A stretch of 33,575 nt of DNA. It comes from Woeseiaceae bacterium (GTDB lineage: Bacteria > Pseudomonadota > Gammaproteobacteria > Steroidobacterales > Woeseiaceae). A model generated the notes under the pieces. It was not told where the DNA came from. It searched no databases and worked only from the letters and a program-made list of their open reading frames with translations. The stretch covers positions 1-33,575 of the forward strand of contig JAJFKU010000022.1 of NCBI GenBank assembly GCA_021773035.1. Direction: 5' to 3'. Made by a program: the position numbers and the translations under genes. Below, in pieces: positions 25,255 through 33,574 of this stretch; the first letter of the stretch is position 1, and each line of letters begins with the position of its first letter.

Positions 25255-25803
25255 ATGCGCATGGTCCTGGCTAAAGTACTTATGCTGTTCGCCGTCGTGG
25301 CGCCAGCGTTGGCCCAGACGCCCGAAGAAGTGGCAGAGAGGTTTTTTGATGCTCTCAAAAACGAAGACTACGTTTTTGCAGCGGAGTTGTTTGATCCAGA
25401 TGCGCTGACCGGCTTTCGTGAGATGCTCTCGTTCCTGTCCGACCTGAACGAAGCCGAGAAAGAGCAGATAAATACCGGGCTGTTCGGACCTGGGGCGACA
25501 CAGGAGTCGGTAGCGGCGCTGTCGGACACCGAGTATTTCTCAAGCTTTCTTCGTATGGCTATGTCACAAATGGGCTCGCCCGATATCTTCGATACGTCAA
25601 ACATGGGTTTTCTCGGGTATGTTTCCGAGGAGCCGGATACAGCGCACGTCGTCGCGCGTATGAGTCTCAATATCGAAGGAACCGAGTTCGAGAAGATGAC
25701 GGTTGTTTCCTGTCGAAGAGTCGGGGGCCAGTGGAAATTGCTGCTGTCTGGCGAGATAAAGGGTGTGCCCAACCAGATACGTTCGGCTCTTGGAGTGAAC
25801 TGA
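25255..25803 (+). CDS. Secreted small protein, NTF2/SnoaL-like in layout
   Basis: The 182-residue product has a clear Sec signal peptide (MRMVLAKVLMLFAVVAPALA, then QTPEE). The mature part starts with TPEEVAERFFDALKNEDYVFAAELFDP written in two parts: TPEEVAERFFDALK and NEDYVFAAELFDP. This helix-helix opening is typical of NTF2-like or DUF4878-type folds, followed by a beta-sheet half ending VSCRRVGGQWKLLLSG. Such proteins bind small ligands or act as structural domains; no catalytic residues are evident. The ATG at 25255 follows GAGAGGG at 25241-25247, which decides the start over an upstream in-frame ATG at 25195. The gene is separated from the next by 80 bp on the same strand, so they may be cotranscribed. 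Assignment to the fold is by pattern only. Confidence 0.78.
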   Translation: MRMVLAKVLMLFAVVAPALAQTPEEVAERFFDALKNEDYVFAAELFDPDALTGFREMLSFLSDLNEAEKEQINTGLFGPGATQESVAALSDTEYFSSFLRMAMSQMGSPDIFDTSNMGFLGYVSEEPDTAHVVARMSLNIEGTEFEKMTVVSCRRVGGQWKLLLSGEIKGVPNQIRSALGVN

Positions 25804-25883
25804 ATGATGACAACGGGTGTGACGAAAGAGCGATGTACAGAGCAGCAAAGTCGAACCTGCGCCAAGTATGAGGGGAAACTTCA

Positions 25884-26636
25884 GTGATCCTGGAATTATC
25901 AACCTGGCAGGATATTGAAGCCTGGCTGGAACGCAGCAGTACGATCTTGATACCGATCGGGTCCATGGAGCAGCATGGACCCAACGGCTTTATTGGCACG
26001 GACGCGATATGCCCCAGCGTCATCGCACGCGAGGCCGAGAGCAGTTCATCAGAGTCGATGCTCGTCGGACCCACATTCAGCGTCGGGTGTGCTCAACATC
26101 ATCTTGGTTTCCCTGGCACGATCACATTGCGTCCATCGACAATGATCGCCGCGATGGTCGACTGGACGGAATCGCTTGTGCGTCACGGCTTCAGGCGTTT
26201 CTACTGGTTCAATGGTCACGGCGGCAATATAGCGACCATCGACGCGGCATTCTCTGAAATACACGCCAAGCGCAGTTTTCGGAGTGACGGTGACAAACTC
26301 CCCGGTCTCGAGTTGAAGCTGGTGAACTGGTGGGACCTGCCCAAGGTCGCCGGGCTTTGCACACAGCTGTATCCGGTAGGCCACGGGTCGCACGCCACGG
26401 CTTCCGAAGTATCTGTTACGTACGCCGCTTATCCGGACTATCGGAAGACGGACGTTGCGATGTCTCCGAAGGTCGCGCCCAGTGGCGACTTTGGCGACGC
26501 CTGGCAGTACCGCGAACGATTCGCGGACGGTCGTATCGGGTCGGACCCGAGCCTGTCCAATGCAGAGGATGGCCGACAGCTCATAGAGCTTGCCGCTGCC
26601 CAGCTGCGGTCCGACCTGGCTAAGTTCGCCGGCTAG
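25884..26636 (+). CDS. Creatininase-family amidohydrolase
   Basis: The 250-residue product belongs to the creatininase/FAPy-deformylase family of zinc-dependent amidases. Metal-binding landmarks are ILIPIGSMEQHGP (Glu29, His31), GTDA (Asp40), the conserved FNGHGGN and the later glutamate in SHATASEVSVT. These enzymes hydrolyse cyclic or linear amides such as creatinine or formamidopyrimidines; the exact substrate cannot be told. No signal peptide, so cytosolic. The start is a GTG at 25884, preceded by GAGGGG at 25870-25875 with good spacing. The full length is normal. It follows a secreted protein gene with an 80-bp gap and precedes a regulator gene. Confidence 0.93.
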   Translation: MILELSTWQDIEAWLERSSTILIPIGSMEQHGPNGFIGTDAICPSVIAREAESSSSESMLVGPTFSVGCAQHHLGFPGTITLRPSTMIAAMVDWTESLVRHGFRRFYWFNGHGGNIATIDAAFSEIHAKRSFRSDGDKLPGLELKLVNWWDLPKVAGLCTQLYPVGHGSHATASEVSVTYAAYPDYRKTDVAMSPKVAPSGDFGDAWQYRERFADGRIGSDPSLSNAEDGRQLIELAAAQLRSDLAKFAG

Positions 26637-26736
26637 CAGGAAGTATCTATGGTGATGAATTCGTGGGAGGGGCCCGGGCATATGCCGATCTCATTAACGA
26701 CTTGTTTCGGACGATGTAGAAAGATGATCCCCTGGA

Positions 26737-27858
26737 ATGCCTGATTGGTTCGTCTTTATCGAGTTGATTACCGGTTTCTCGGTTGTCCTGCTGAGCGTGT
26801 GTTTCCTGCTATTGATTAACTATGCGTTGGGTTGGTTGCCTTCCAAAAACTTTCTGGTTTTTTTGCTGGTGTTGGCCATCGCGCTCAAGTGCAGCTTGTT
26901 CGGGCTGAAACTGTTCAACAGCGCATTGAGCTTTGGAATCTTTTTAATTACCTATCCGTTTATCCTGTTGCTCGGCCCGGTGATGTCGGGGTTTACACGG
27001 TCGACGTTGCGCATGAGAAAACGGCCGTTGATGGATAAAGCATCATGGGGCCTGTTGGTCTCCGGGTACCTGCTCGTAATGCCCTATTTACTGCTCTCCC
27101 TGGTGCCATCAATTGAGCAACAGGTTCCGTTCCTGAAAATGCTGGTAGGCGGCGGAATGATGGTGTTTGTCCTGTTGTTCGCGCTGACGAGTAGCTGGCA
27201 TTTCGCGCCCGTACTCTGGCGCCTGTCTCGCGGCGCCCTGTATACCGTTGGTTATGGAGAAAATACCTACCACTGGTTGCGTGGTATCTGGTTGTCGATG
27301 AGTGCTATCTGGTTGATGCTCCTGTTCGATACCGTCAGCAGCCATTTCTTCGCTTATGAGTCAGCATGGCACTATGCGCTCTTCGCCGTTCTGGATCTGC
27401 TTATCTGGATGGCTCTACTGTTCTACACCGTCGCCTACTGTCGGAGACCTCATCAGGAAGAGGAGCTTGAGCATTGTGAGGCAAGTCAAAAATACGAACG
27501 GTCAGCGCTGACAGAGGGCCTGGCGAAAGAAATTCTGGAAAACGTCGATGCGCTGATGCAGGATCGCCAGCTTTATCTTGAGAGCAACATCACCATAGAC
27601 AAGCTGGCGATCCTGGCCAGGACCCAGCCACAGTACCTGTCGCAGGCGATCAACCAGTATCGCAAAGTGAACTTCTATGAATTTGTTGCCGGTTACCGAA
27701 TCGATTTTGCGAAGCGGGAATTGCGGAACTCCCCGTCAAAAAGCATCCTGGATATCGCGATGGGTGCCGGTTTTAATGCCAAGAGCACGTTTAATCTGAC
27801 GTTCAAGAAAATCCTCGGTCTGACGCCATCAGACTATAGAAAACAACAACTTAGCTAA
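26737..27858 (+). CDS. Membrane-bound AraC-family transcriptional regulator
   Basis: The 373-residue product has an N-terminal membrane domain with about six hydrophobic segments (residues 5-235) and a cytoplasmic C-terminal AraC/XylS DNA-binding domain. In the latter, two helix-turn-helix units are visible: ITIDKLAILARTQPQYLSQA and SILDIAMGAGFNAKSTFNLT, with the typical end FKKILGLTPSDYRK. Such regulators presumably sense a membrane or periplasmic signal and bind DNA directly. The ATG at 26737 has a weak ribosome binding site. Targets are unknown; the adjacent creatininase gene or the outer-membrane operon downstream are the obvious candidates. The 100 bp before it (26637-26736) hold no recognisable gene. 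Confidence 0.92.
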   Translation: MPDWFVFIELITGFSVVLLSVCFLLLINYALGWLPSKNFLVFLLVLAIALKCSLFGLKLFNSALSFGIFLITYPFILLLGPVMSGFTRSTLRMRKRPLMDKASWGLLVSGYLLVMPYLLLSLVPSIEQQVPFLKMLVGGGMMVFVLLFALTSSWHFAPVLWRLSRGALYTVGYGENTYHWLRGIWLSMSAIWLMLLFDTVSSHFFAYESAWHYALFAVLDLLIWMALLFYTVAYCRRPHQEEELEHCEASQKYERSALTEGLAKEILENVDALMQDRQLYLESNITIDKLAILARTQPQYLSQAINQYRKVNFYEFVAGYRIDFAKRELRNSPSKSILDIAMGAGFNAKSTFNLTFKKILGLTPSDYRKQQLS

Positions 27859-27878
27859 CGCCGCCCCGGCGTATCGGT

Positions 27879-27910
27879 GTCCAGGCAAGTACTAACTTGC
27901 CGGTTTGGAC
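27879..27910 (+). terminator. Hairpin after the AraC-family gene
   Basis: GTCCA-GGCAAG (27879-27889) pairs with CTTGCC (27896-27901) and, after a 4-nt bulge, TGGAC (27906-27910), with loop TACTAA. It lies 20 bp after the stop. There is no T run, so it is a hairpin of likely transcript-end function rather than a textbook terminator. Further on, TCGGAC (27950-27955) and GTCCGA (27961-27966) form a second small hairpin in the leader of the next operon. Confidence 0.4.
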
Positions 27911-28009
27911 GCACTCTCCTCAAGCCCTGACTACATTTCGCTCCTGCTTTCGGACAACGGGTCCGACGGCGCGTAGCCGCGTAACGAATCTATTAACAAG
28001 GAGACAGAA

Positions 28010-28678
28010 ATGAAAAACCTGCAAAACAACATACCCTTCATATTGATGCTCGCGATGACGCTGGCGGCCGTGAGTTCTTTTCCATCAGTTGTTCACGGCG
28101 AGGAACTCTCGCGGTGGGAGCTGAAGACCAGCGCGGTCCTGGTTGATGCCGGTAAGAATGCCGCTCTCGATCAGCCTGCCGGTGGCCAGACTCAGGCCGA
28201 TGGAGATGTAGAGCTCGGTCTGGGCATAGCCATCGAATACCGCCTGTCTGATCGGGTGAGCCTGGAGTTAGCCAGGGTGTCGGCAACCGCCATGGATCTT
28301 AGCTACAGGCTCAACGGCGAGAGCACTGCCGTCGGCGAAGGCATCAGATTCATGCCGATTCTTGCCGGCGCAAACCTTCACTTGTTGCAGTCCGAGCGCG
28401 TCAGCCTGTACGCGGGCCCAAGAGTCGCTTACGTAAACTTCGGTGGCTTCAGCACTGCTATCGACGGAGAAACGACTGCCTATGAAATAGACAACGAATT
28501 CGGCTGGGGTGCGGTTGCTGGCGCGAAGTATCAGTTCGGCGACAGCGCATGGTCATTGCTGGTCGAAGCGAGCTACCTCGATGTCGATACAGAGATCACG
28601 CCCGGCAATGGTGCGGAGACGATTGTCGATAGTTTCAATCCACTGATGCTGACGATCGGTCTGTCGCACCGCTTTTAA
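28010..28678 (+). CDS. Outer-membrane beta-barrel protein (OmpW-like)
   Basis: The 222-residue product starts with a Sec signal peptide of about 31 residues ending VVHG. The mature part shows alternating hydrophobic strands such as ELGLGIAIEYRLSDRVSLEL, VSLYAGPRVAYVNFGG and GAVAGAKYQFGDSAWSLLVE, and ends in LTIGLSHRF, with the terminal phenylalanine recognised by the BAM assembly machinery. Length and layout fit an eight-stranded barrel of the OmpW type; substrate or function is unknown. A strong AAGGAG at 27998-28003 precedes the start. Two lipoprotein genes follow with gaps of 17 and 1 bp, so all three form one envelope operon. Confidence 0.85.
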   Translation: MKNLQNNIPFILMLAMTLAAVSSFPSVVHGEELSRWELKTSAVLVDAGKNAALDQPAGGQTQADGDVELGLGIAIEYRLSDRVSLELARVSATAMDLSYRLNGESTAVGEGIRFMPILAGANLHLLQSERVSLYAGPRVAYVNFGGFSTAIDGETTAYEIDNEFGWGAVAGAKYQFGDSAWSLLVEASYLDVDTEITPGNGAETIVDSFNPLMLTIGLSHRF

Positions 28679-28695
28679 ACTCGCAAGGAAGAGCA

Positions 28696-29178
28696 ATGAT
28701 AACGACCTACAAATCTGTCTTGTTGATCGCCCTGCTGGCCGTCGCGAGTTGCAACGGGTGTACCAGCCTGCCGCAGGTTCCATCCACAGAGAAGGTGAAC
28801 GCGGCAATCGAACGCTTTGAACTGCCGCATTCTCCCAAAGAGGGTAAGGCACTCGTTTATGTGATTAGGCCGTCGTGGGTTCTTGGTCTCGTCCGTTTCA
28901 GCGTTTACGTCGATAGCAAAGACGAAGCTTCGCGAAAAGGGCATAACCGGACCCGTCAGTACATTCATTTCGATCTGGAGCCGGGAGAACACACCGTGTT
29001 TTCTCGCGCGTCGAATTGGTCGGAGATTACTGTAACGGCGAACGCCGGCGAGACCCTTTTCATCGAGCAGGAGCACAACGCCTTCGTAACCAATAAACTC
29101 ATCCACTTGTCAGAAGAGGCCGGCAGGTATCGCGTGAAGAACGCTAAGCCCGGCACGATCTACCGGCCGGAGAACTGA
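28696..29178 (+). CDS. DUF2846 family lipoprotein
   Basis: The 160-residue product has a hydrophobic N-terminus with two cysteines near its end (LLAVASCNGCTSLP), either of which could be the lipidated residue. The mature part contains the DUF2846 pattern: ALVYVIRPSWVLGLVRFSVY, a conserved GEHTVFSRAS, then TVTANAGETLFIEQE. This family of small proteobacterial lipoproteins has no known function. AAGGAAGAG precedes the ATG. It is the second gene of the outer-membrane operon and the next gene begins 1 bp after its stop, so translation is probably coupled. Confidence 0.87.
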   Translation: MITTYKSVLLIALLAVASCNGCTSLPQVPSTEKVNAAIERFELPHSPKEGKALVYVIRPSWVLGLVRFSVYVDSKDEASRKGHNRTRQYIHFDLEPGEHTVFSRASNWSEITVTANAGETLFIEQEHNAFVTNKLIHLSEEAGRYRVKNAKPGTIYRPEN

Positions 29179-29179
29179 C

Positions 29180-29740
29180 ATGGCAAACATCAGCTTTCGG
29201 GTTTTCATCCTGCTGACGACGATCTTACTGGCAGATGGCTGTGCGACGATGGACCAGGCGGAGTGCGTATCGGCAGATTGGTATGCACTCGGTCTGGGCG
29301 ACGGCGAACAAGGCAGAAAATCCAGCCACTATTCGAAGTATCGGAAGGAATGCAGTACCTTCGGCGTCAACGTTGATAGCAGCGCCTACGGCGACGGCTG
29401 GAAAGCAGGAATTCGCAGTTACTGTACGCGCGACAACGGCTATCGCGTTGGAATCGGCGGATGGATCTACCAACACAGTTGTCCGGCGAAAGCGGAGGAT
29501 ACGTTCTTCAGTGCCTATCAAGCGGGGCGCGGGATATTTCTAAAACAGATGCGTGTGAATGCTCTGAGACGCCAGGTTCAAAAATTTGGTGACGATCTCG
29601 CGAAAAGTGACCTGAGCGAAAAACAGCGTGGTTCTCTGGCGGAGAAACGCAAGCGCCTGAAACGCGATCTCGAATTGGCGAGTATCAGTCTGGCTTTGAC
29701 GACGGCAGAGGCTAGAAAGCACGGTTTCAACACGTCTTAG
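29180..29740 (+). CDS. DUF2799 family lipoprotein
   Basis: The 186-residue product has a lipoprotein signal (VFILLTTILLADGC). The mature part fits DUF2799: ECVSADWYALGLGDGEQG, then a repeated Tyr/Gly pattern (AYGDGWKAGIRSYC, NGYRVGIGG, FFSAYQAGRGIF) with cysteines spaced as in the family. The C-terminal third is a charged helix, probably coiled coil, from about residue 120. Function unknown. GGAG at 29169-29172 lies inside the upstream gene's end and provides the ribosome binding site. It is the last gene of the three-gene envelope operon and converges on the small minus-strand gene. Confidence 0.87.
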   Translation: MANISFRVFILLTTILLADGCATMDQAECVSADWYALGLGDGEQGRKSSHYSKYRKECSTFGVNVDSSAYGDGWKAGIRSYCTRDNGYRVGIGGWIYQHSCPAKAEDTFFSAYQAGRGIFLKQMRVNALRRQVQKFGDDLAKSDLSEKQRGSLAEKRKRLKRDLELASISLALTTAEARKHGFNTS

Positions 29741-29742
29741 AC

Positions 29743-29769
29743 CGGCCGGCGGTGTCGCTTCGGCCGTTT
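29743..29769. terminator. Hairpin between convergent genes
   Basis: CGGCCG at 29743-29748 and 29761-29766 form a 6-bp GC stem with a 12-nt loop, followed by TTT. It lies right after the DUF2799 stop and before the convergent gene's stop at 29792, so it may terminate the envelope operon. Confidence 0.38.
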
Positions 29770-29791
29770 CGAGTCGGAGGGACGATTTACC

Positions 29792-30142
29792 TCAACGAAT
29801 CTCTTCTAAGACGTTCTCTCCGCCACCGGGTCGGGAGGCCCACTCGAACCGCTCGACGATACGGATTCTTCCGTCGCCAGCGACCTCTATATCGCAGTGT
29901 GATTCCCCACCATCCAGGTTCCCCAGCGAATCGAACTGGCAATAGCGAAAACTAAACACCGACGCAGTTCGGACGCCGACCAGGTAGCCCTGAATCACCT
30001 GGCCTCCCGAGTACTCCGCCGAAACGAATTCTCCCGACTCCCTGAAGGTGAAAACTGTATCGATCCCGATGACGCCGTTCTCCGCGGTGACAACCGCGTT
30101 CATTTTGATTCCGTCCAGACTCGTCGTCGAATTGTTCAACAC
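29792..30142 (-). CDS. Small conserved protein often annotated as N-acetylglutamate synthase-like
   Basis: The 116-residue product resembles a family of short bacterial proteins frequently labelled 'n-acetylglutamate synthase', although no acetyltransferase motif is present, so that label is probably wrong. Its pattern is VVTAENGVIGIDTVFTF, EFVSAEYSGGQVIQGYLVG, FSFRYCQFDSLGNLDGGES and RIRIVERFEWASRPGGGENV, suggesting a small all-beta fold. There is no signal peptide or membrane segment. The start given is a GTG at 30142, with a GGGGA just upstream; an ATG 13 codons in is the alternative. It is divergent from the M16 protease gene. Confidence 0.8.
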   Translation of the reverse strand: MLNNSTTSLDGIKMNAVVTAENGVIGIDTVFTFRESGEFVSAEYSGGQVIQGYLVGVRTASVFSFRYCQFDSLGNLDGGESHCDIEVAGDGRIRIVERFEWASRPGGGENVLEEIR

Positions 30143-30290
30143 GCTGTCCCCGGTTTATTGACTATCTTCTTGTGTTCGGTGCATCGATACTGAACTGCAA
30201 TGATCGATGAGAGCATTATCGCCGCAGCAGGGAGCCAGCGCAAAGCTCAGCGCTGGAAGTACAAAAGAGACTCGCCAGTAGTCCTCTGAT

Positions 30291-30296
30291 TATAAT
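30291..30296 (+). promoter_or_regulatory. Candidate -10 box for the M16 protease gene
   Basis: A perfect TATAAT, preceded by TGAT, lies 36 bp upstream of the start codon at 30332 in the 189-bp divergent intergenic region (30143-30331). No good -35 is present at the standard distance. TTGACT at 30158-30163 has no partner at 16-18 bp. Confidence 0.4.
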
Positions 30297-30331
30297 TCGA
30301 AATCCGTCGGGGTGTTTACAGGAAAAGGCAG

Positions 30332-33292
30332 ATGCGAATGATCATGTGGTGTTCTTTAAAAGAAACAACGTTCTGTGCCTCCAGCTTCCGACTGTTTTCG
30401 GTAATCCTTGTTGCCTGCCTGCCGCTGGCGTCCTGTTCCCAGGAGGCGAAATCGCCCGACACGCCCGCAGCTGTGACAGATTTCGCTATCGAGTATGAAA
30501 AGTACACACTCGATAATGGTCTGGATATCATCCTGCACGTCGATCGTTCCGATCCCGTGGTGGCGGTAACCTCGGTTTTTAACGTGGGCTCAAGCCGTGA
30601 AGTCCAGGGGCGTACCGGGTTTGCACACTTTTTTGAGCACATGTCATTCAACGACTCCGAGAATGTGCCCCGCGGTGCGAATCGCAAGTACATTGAGGAA
30701 CTGGGCGGAACTCGAAACGGTGGCACGTCTTTCGATTACACGATCTATTATGAGGCCGTGCCGAGCGATGCGCTGGAGAAGATATTCTGGATCGACTCGG
30801 ACCGTATGGGATACATGATTAATACGGTTACCGACGCGGCGCTCGAGCGCGAGAAACAGGTTGTAAAAAACGAGAAACGACAGCGCGTCGATAATGCACC
30901 CTATGGCCATACCGGTGCGGTGATTCTCGACAACCTGTACCCGGAAGGACACCCGTATTCCTGGAGCGTCATCGGCTCCCTGGAGGATTTGCAGAACGCG
31001 ACGCTCGAGGACGTTAAGAAATTCTATGAGCGCTGGTACGGTGCCAACAACGCAACCCTTGTCGTGGCCGGTGATTTCGATCCGGAAACGATCAAGCCGC
31101 AGATCGAACAGTGGTTTGGTGAAATTCGTCGCGGGCCCGAAGTGCAGCCGATGATGCCGATGCCGGTAGAGCTGGAGGCGACCCGGAACCTCTGGTATCC
31201 GGACAATTTTGCAAAGCTGCCGGAGCTGAAGCGAGTCTATGCCGGTGTAGAGGACTATCACCCGGACAGCTATGCGCTCCGGGTTTTAGGGCAGGTCCTG
31301 GCCGGCAGCAAACGGGCGCCGCTCTACCAGGTGGTCGTCGAAGAGCAGAAACTGGCTCCGCGCGTATCGGCCAGAGGCGCGTTCAACCAACTGGCGGGCA
31401 CTTTTACTATCACTGTTCGCGCGATGGAAGGCACGAAGCTCAATGACGTGGAGGCGGCAATCAACAAAGGACTGACCCGGTTCGCGAAGGAGGGTTTTAC
31501 GGCAGCCGAGCTGGGTCGCATCAAGGCGGAGTTGGAGACTGCTTTTTACCAGCGGAATTCCGGGGTTCTCAACAAGGCCAGAACCCTGGCGATGAGCAAC
31601 GAATTCGCTGGCGACCCCGGGTACGCAGGCGAATACGTTCGCCGCATTCAGGCGGTGAGCATCGAGGACGTCATGCGGGTATTCGTGAAGTACCTGCAAG
31701 GCAGGCACTTCGTACAAACCAGTTTCGTGCCGAAGAACACACCGGAGCTGGCCGTTTCCGATGCCGACTTGGCAGAGGTCACCGAGGAAAAGATCGTTCA
31801 GGGTGCCGAAGTGCAGGTCAGTCAGGGCGAGTTGGCGGACTATCGAAAAACGCCGTCGAAGCACGATCGGTCTGAGCCGCCGCTGGGTGCGCTACCTGTT
31901 ATACGCTCGCCGGAAATCTGGACTCGCTCTTTGTCGAATGACATAGAGGTGACCGGTGTTAAAGACGACGAAGTACCGCTGGTGGCGTTCCACCTGATGC
32001 TGCCGGGCGGGCAGTGGCTGGACTCGACGGATCGGGTCGGGGCGTCGTCGCTGCTGGCTGCGTTGTCCACGCAGGGTACTGCCAGTCGTACGCCGGCGGA
32101 GTTGGAAGAGGCGATCGGCTCGCTTGGCGCGACGATACGGTTTTCCGCTGACGCAGAAGCGTTCGGCGTTACCGCCTATACGTTGCAACGAAATTTCGAA
32201 GCCACTGTCGCACTTGTAGAGGAAATGCTGCTCGAACCTCGCTGGGACGCGGCCGAGTTCGAACGCCTCAGAAACGCAGCCGAGGCATCCATCGTTGCTG
32301 CCGAAGGGAATGCCGGGGCAGTCGCGCGTCAGGCCTGGTACCGGGTGCTTTACGGTGAGGAGCACCCCTATGGCAGGCCGTCACGTGGAACGCGTGAGTC
32401 CATTGCGGCCATGACCATCGACGACCTGAAAGACTGGCATAGCGCCTACATCGCGCCCGCTGGTGCGAGCATCCAGGTTGCCGGGGCCATTGATAGTGAT
32501 CGTGTCGTCGAGGCTCTCGGCCGCTTGACCGAACGATGGACCGGAAAACCGGCTGAGTCGCCCGAATATGAATTGCGGCCTCCGCCGCCCGGGCAGTCGG
32601 TGTACTTCATCGATCTGCCCGGCGCGAAACAGTCCGTTATCCAGCTAGGTAAGCGCGCGGTATCAGTCATGGACCCCGACTGGGTAGCACTGTTTTTCGC
32701 CAATCAACGTCTGGGTGCGGGCGCCAGTGCACGCCTTACTCAGTTGCTGCGTATAGAGAAGGGATATACCTACGGCGCACGGTCCGGTCTTGGACGCTTC
32801 ATTAACGATGTCGCACCCTGGGCGGCGTCAACGAGTGTGCGTGCTAATGTCACCTTGGAATCGATGCAATTGATTCGTGAACAGATCACCGCTTACGCGG
32901 CTACCTTCACGGATGGAGATACGGAAGTAACCAGGAACCAGGTAATCAAGCGCAATGCGCGCGCGTTTGAAACGCTGACTGCCAAGATGAACCTGCTGAA
33001 GCGGATTGCACAGCTAGGGCAGCCGCACGACATCGTCGAGCGGCAGATGGCTGTCCTGCAGGGCATGAGTACGGCTGACTTCCAAGAAGTGATCACCGAC
33101 TACCTTGATGAGTCACAGATGATCTGGGTTGTCGTCGGCGACGGTGCCACGCAACGAGAGCGGCTGCAGGAATTCGGCTACGGTAAACCCGTAGAACTGG
33201 ATCGTCAGGGTGGTATGACCGATGCTCCCAGGTCTGATAACCCAGGCCCGACCTTACAGACAGTGTCGGAATTGATCGAATTCGAACGGTAG
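30332..33292 (+). CDS. M16 family zinc metalloprotease lipoprotein (two M16 domains)
   Basis: The 986-residue product begins with a lipoprotein signal (VILVACLPLASC), so it is anchored in the envelope. The first M16 half carries the inverted zinc motif HFFEH (His99, Glu102, His103) in GRTGFAHFFEHMSFNDSE, and the third zinc ligand Glu181 about 78 residues later (VVKNEKRQ). The second half, from about residue 515, lacks the zinc motif but has the arginine/tyrosine pair region ARLTQLLRIEKGYTYGA typical of the inactive partner half. Together they form the peptide-degrading chamber, so it should cleave peptides in the periplasm. AGGAAAAGG at 30320-30328 supports the start; nearby ATGs at 30338 and 30344 are alternatives. 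Single-gene unit. Confidence 0.95.
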   Translation: MRMIMWCSLKETTFCASSFRLFSVILVACLPLASCSQEAKSPDTPAAVTDFAIEYEKYTLDNGLDIILHVDRSDPVVAVTSVFNVGSSREVQGRTGFAHFFEHMSFNDSENVPRGANRKYIEELGGTRNGGTSFDYTIYYEAVPSDALEKIFWIDSDRMGYMINTVTDAALEREKQVVKNEKRQRVDNAPYGHTGAVILDNLYPEGHPYSWSVIGSLEDLQNATLEDVKKFYERWYGANNATLVVAGDFDPETIKPQIEQWFGEIRRGPEVQPMMPMPVELEATRNLWYPDNFAKLPELKRVYAGVEDYHPDSYALRVLGQVLAGSKRAPLYQVVVEEQKLAPRVSARGAFNQLAGTFTITVRAMEGTKLNDVEAAINKGLTRFAKEGFTAAELGRIKAELETAFYQRNSGVLNKARTLAMSNEFAGDPGYAGEYVRRIQAVSIEDVMRVFVKYLQGRHFVQTSFVPKNTPELAVSDADLAEVTEEKIVQGAEVQVSQGELADYRKTPSKHDRSEPPLGALPVIRSPEIWTRSLSNDIEVTGVKDDEVPLVAFHLMLPGGQWLDSTDRVGASSLLAALSTQGTASRTPAELEEAIGSLGATIRFSADAEAFGVTAYTLQRNFEATVALVEEMLLEPRWDAAEFERLRNAAEASIVAAEGNAGAVARQAWYRVLYGEEHPYGRPSRGTRESIAAMTIDDLKDWHSAYIAPAGASIQVAGAIDSDRVVEALGRLTERWTGKPAESPEYELRPPPPGQSVYFIDLPGAKQSVIQLGKRAVSVMDPDWVALFFANQRLGAGASARLTQLLRIEKGYTYGARSGLGRFINDVAPWAASTSVRANVTLESMQLIREQITAYAATFTDGDTEVTRNQVIKRNARAFETLTAKMNLLKRIAQLGQPHDIVERQMAVLQGMSTADFQEVITDYLDESQMIWVVVGDGATQRERLQEFGYGKPVELDRQGGMTDAPRSDNPGPTLQTVSELIEFER

Positions 33293-33335
33293 GCTTCCTT
33301 AATAACTCCAGGGATCGATGTAACACAGGCTTTGG

Positions 33336-33390
33336 ATTCTTGCGCCGGTGTTTCGCCGTACAGCAAAGACATGATGTTCGGCGCAAGGAT
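33336..33390. repeat. Inverted repeat I downstream of the M16 gene
   Basis: ATTCTTGCGCCG (33336-33347) pairs with CGGCGCAAGGAT (33379-33390) with a single mismatch and a 31-nt loop. Its right arm touches the left arm of the next, longer hairpin, so the two compete for the same bases. No gene lies after the protease stop; the remaining 283 bp are hairpins and spacers. Confidence 0.6.
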
Positions 33391-33456
33391 GCGGTGGGAA
33401 CGCCAATGACCTCTTCACGACCCACAGGCTAGGACATTGGCGTTCCCACCGCATCC
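33387..33456. repeat. Long hairpin II, perfect 22-bp stem with conserved loop motif
   Basis: The arms at 33387-33408 and 33435-33456 are exact reverse complements over 22 bp. The 26-nt loop contains CTTCACGACCCACAGGC (33413-33429). The same 17-mer, with one difference, is found in opposite orientation in the loop of hairpin III, although the stems differ. Confidence 0.85.
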
Positions 33457-33500
33457 CGACAGTCGGCATGTATTTCAGTAAGCGGTCGTGTTGCTGAACA

Positions 33501-33574
33501 GGTGTTGATCCGGGCGGGCCGATGCCGTCGCCTGTGGCTCGTGAAGACGGCATCGGTCCTCCCGGATCAACACC
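33501..33574. repeat. Long hairpin III, 29-bp stem with two mismatches, same loop motif inverted
   Basis: The arms at 33501-33529 and 33546-33574 are reverse complements over 29 bp with two mismatches. The loop and first stem base give GCCTGTGGCTCGTGAAG (33530-33546), which is the reverse complement of the hairpin II motif except for one base. The repeat ends one base before the window edge, so it may extend or be followed by more copies. Confidence 0.85.

Noticed and set aside
26650..26745. Short plus-strand frame of 31 codons before the AraC-type gene
   Set aside because: No ribosome binding site, odd composition and overlap with the next start; no support beyond being open.
33093..33553. 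Minus-strand frames over the end of the protease gene and the hairpins
   Set aside because: They read through the inverted repeats and the protease coding sequence and show no protein family features.
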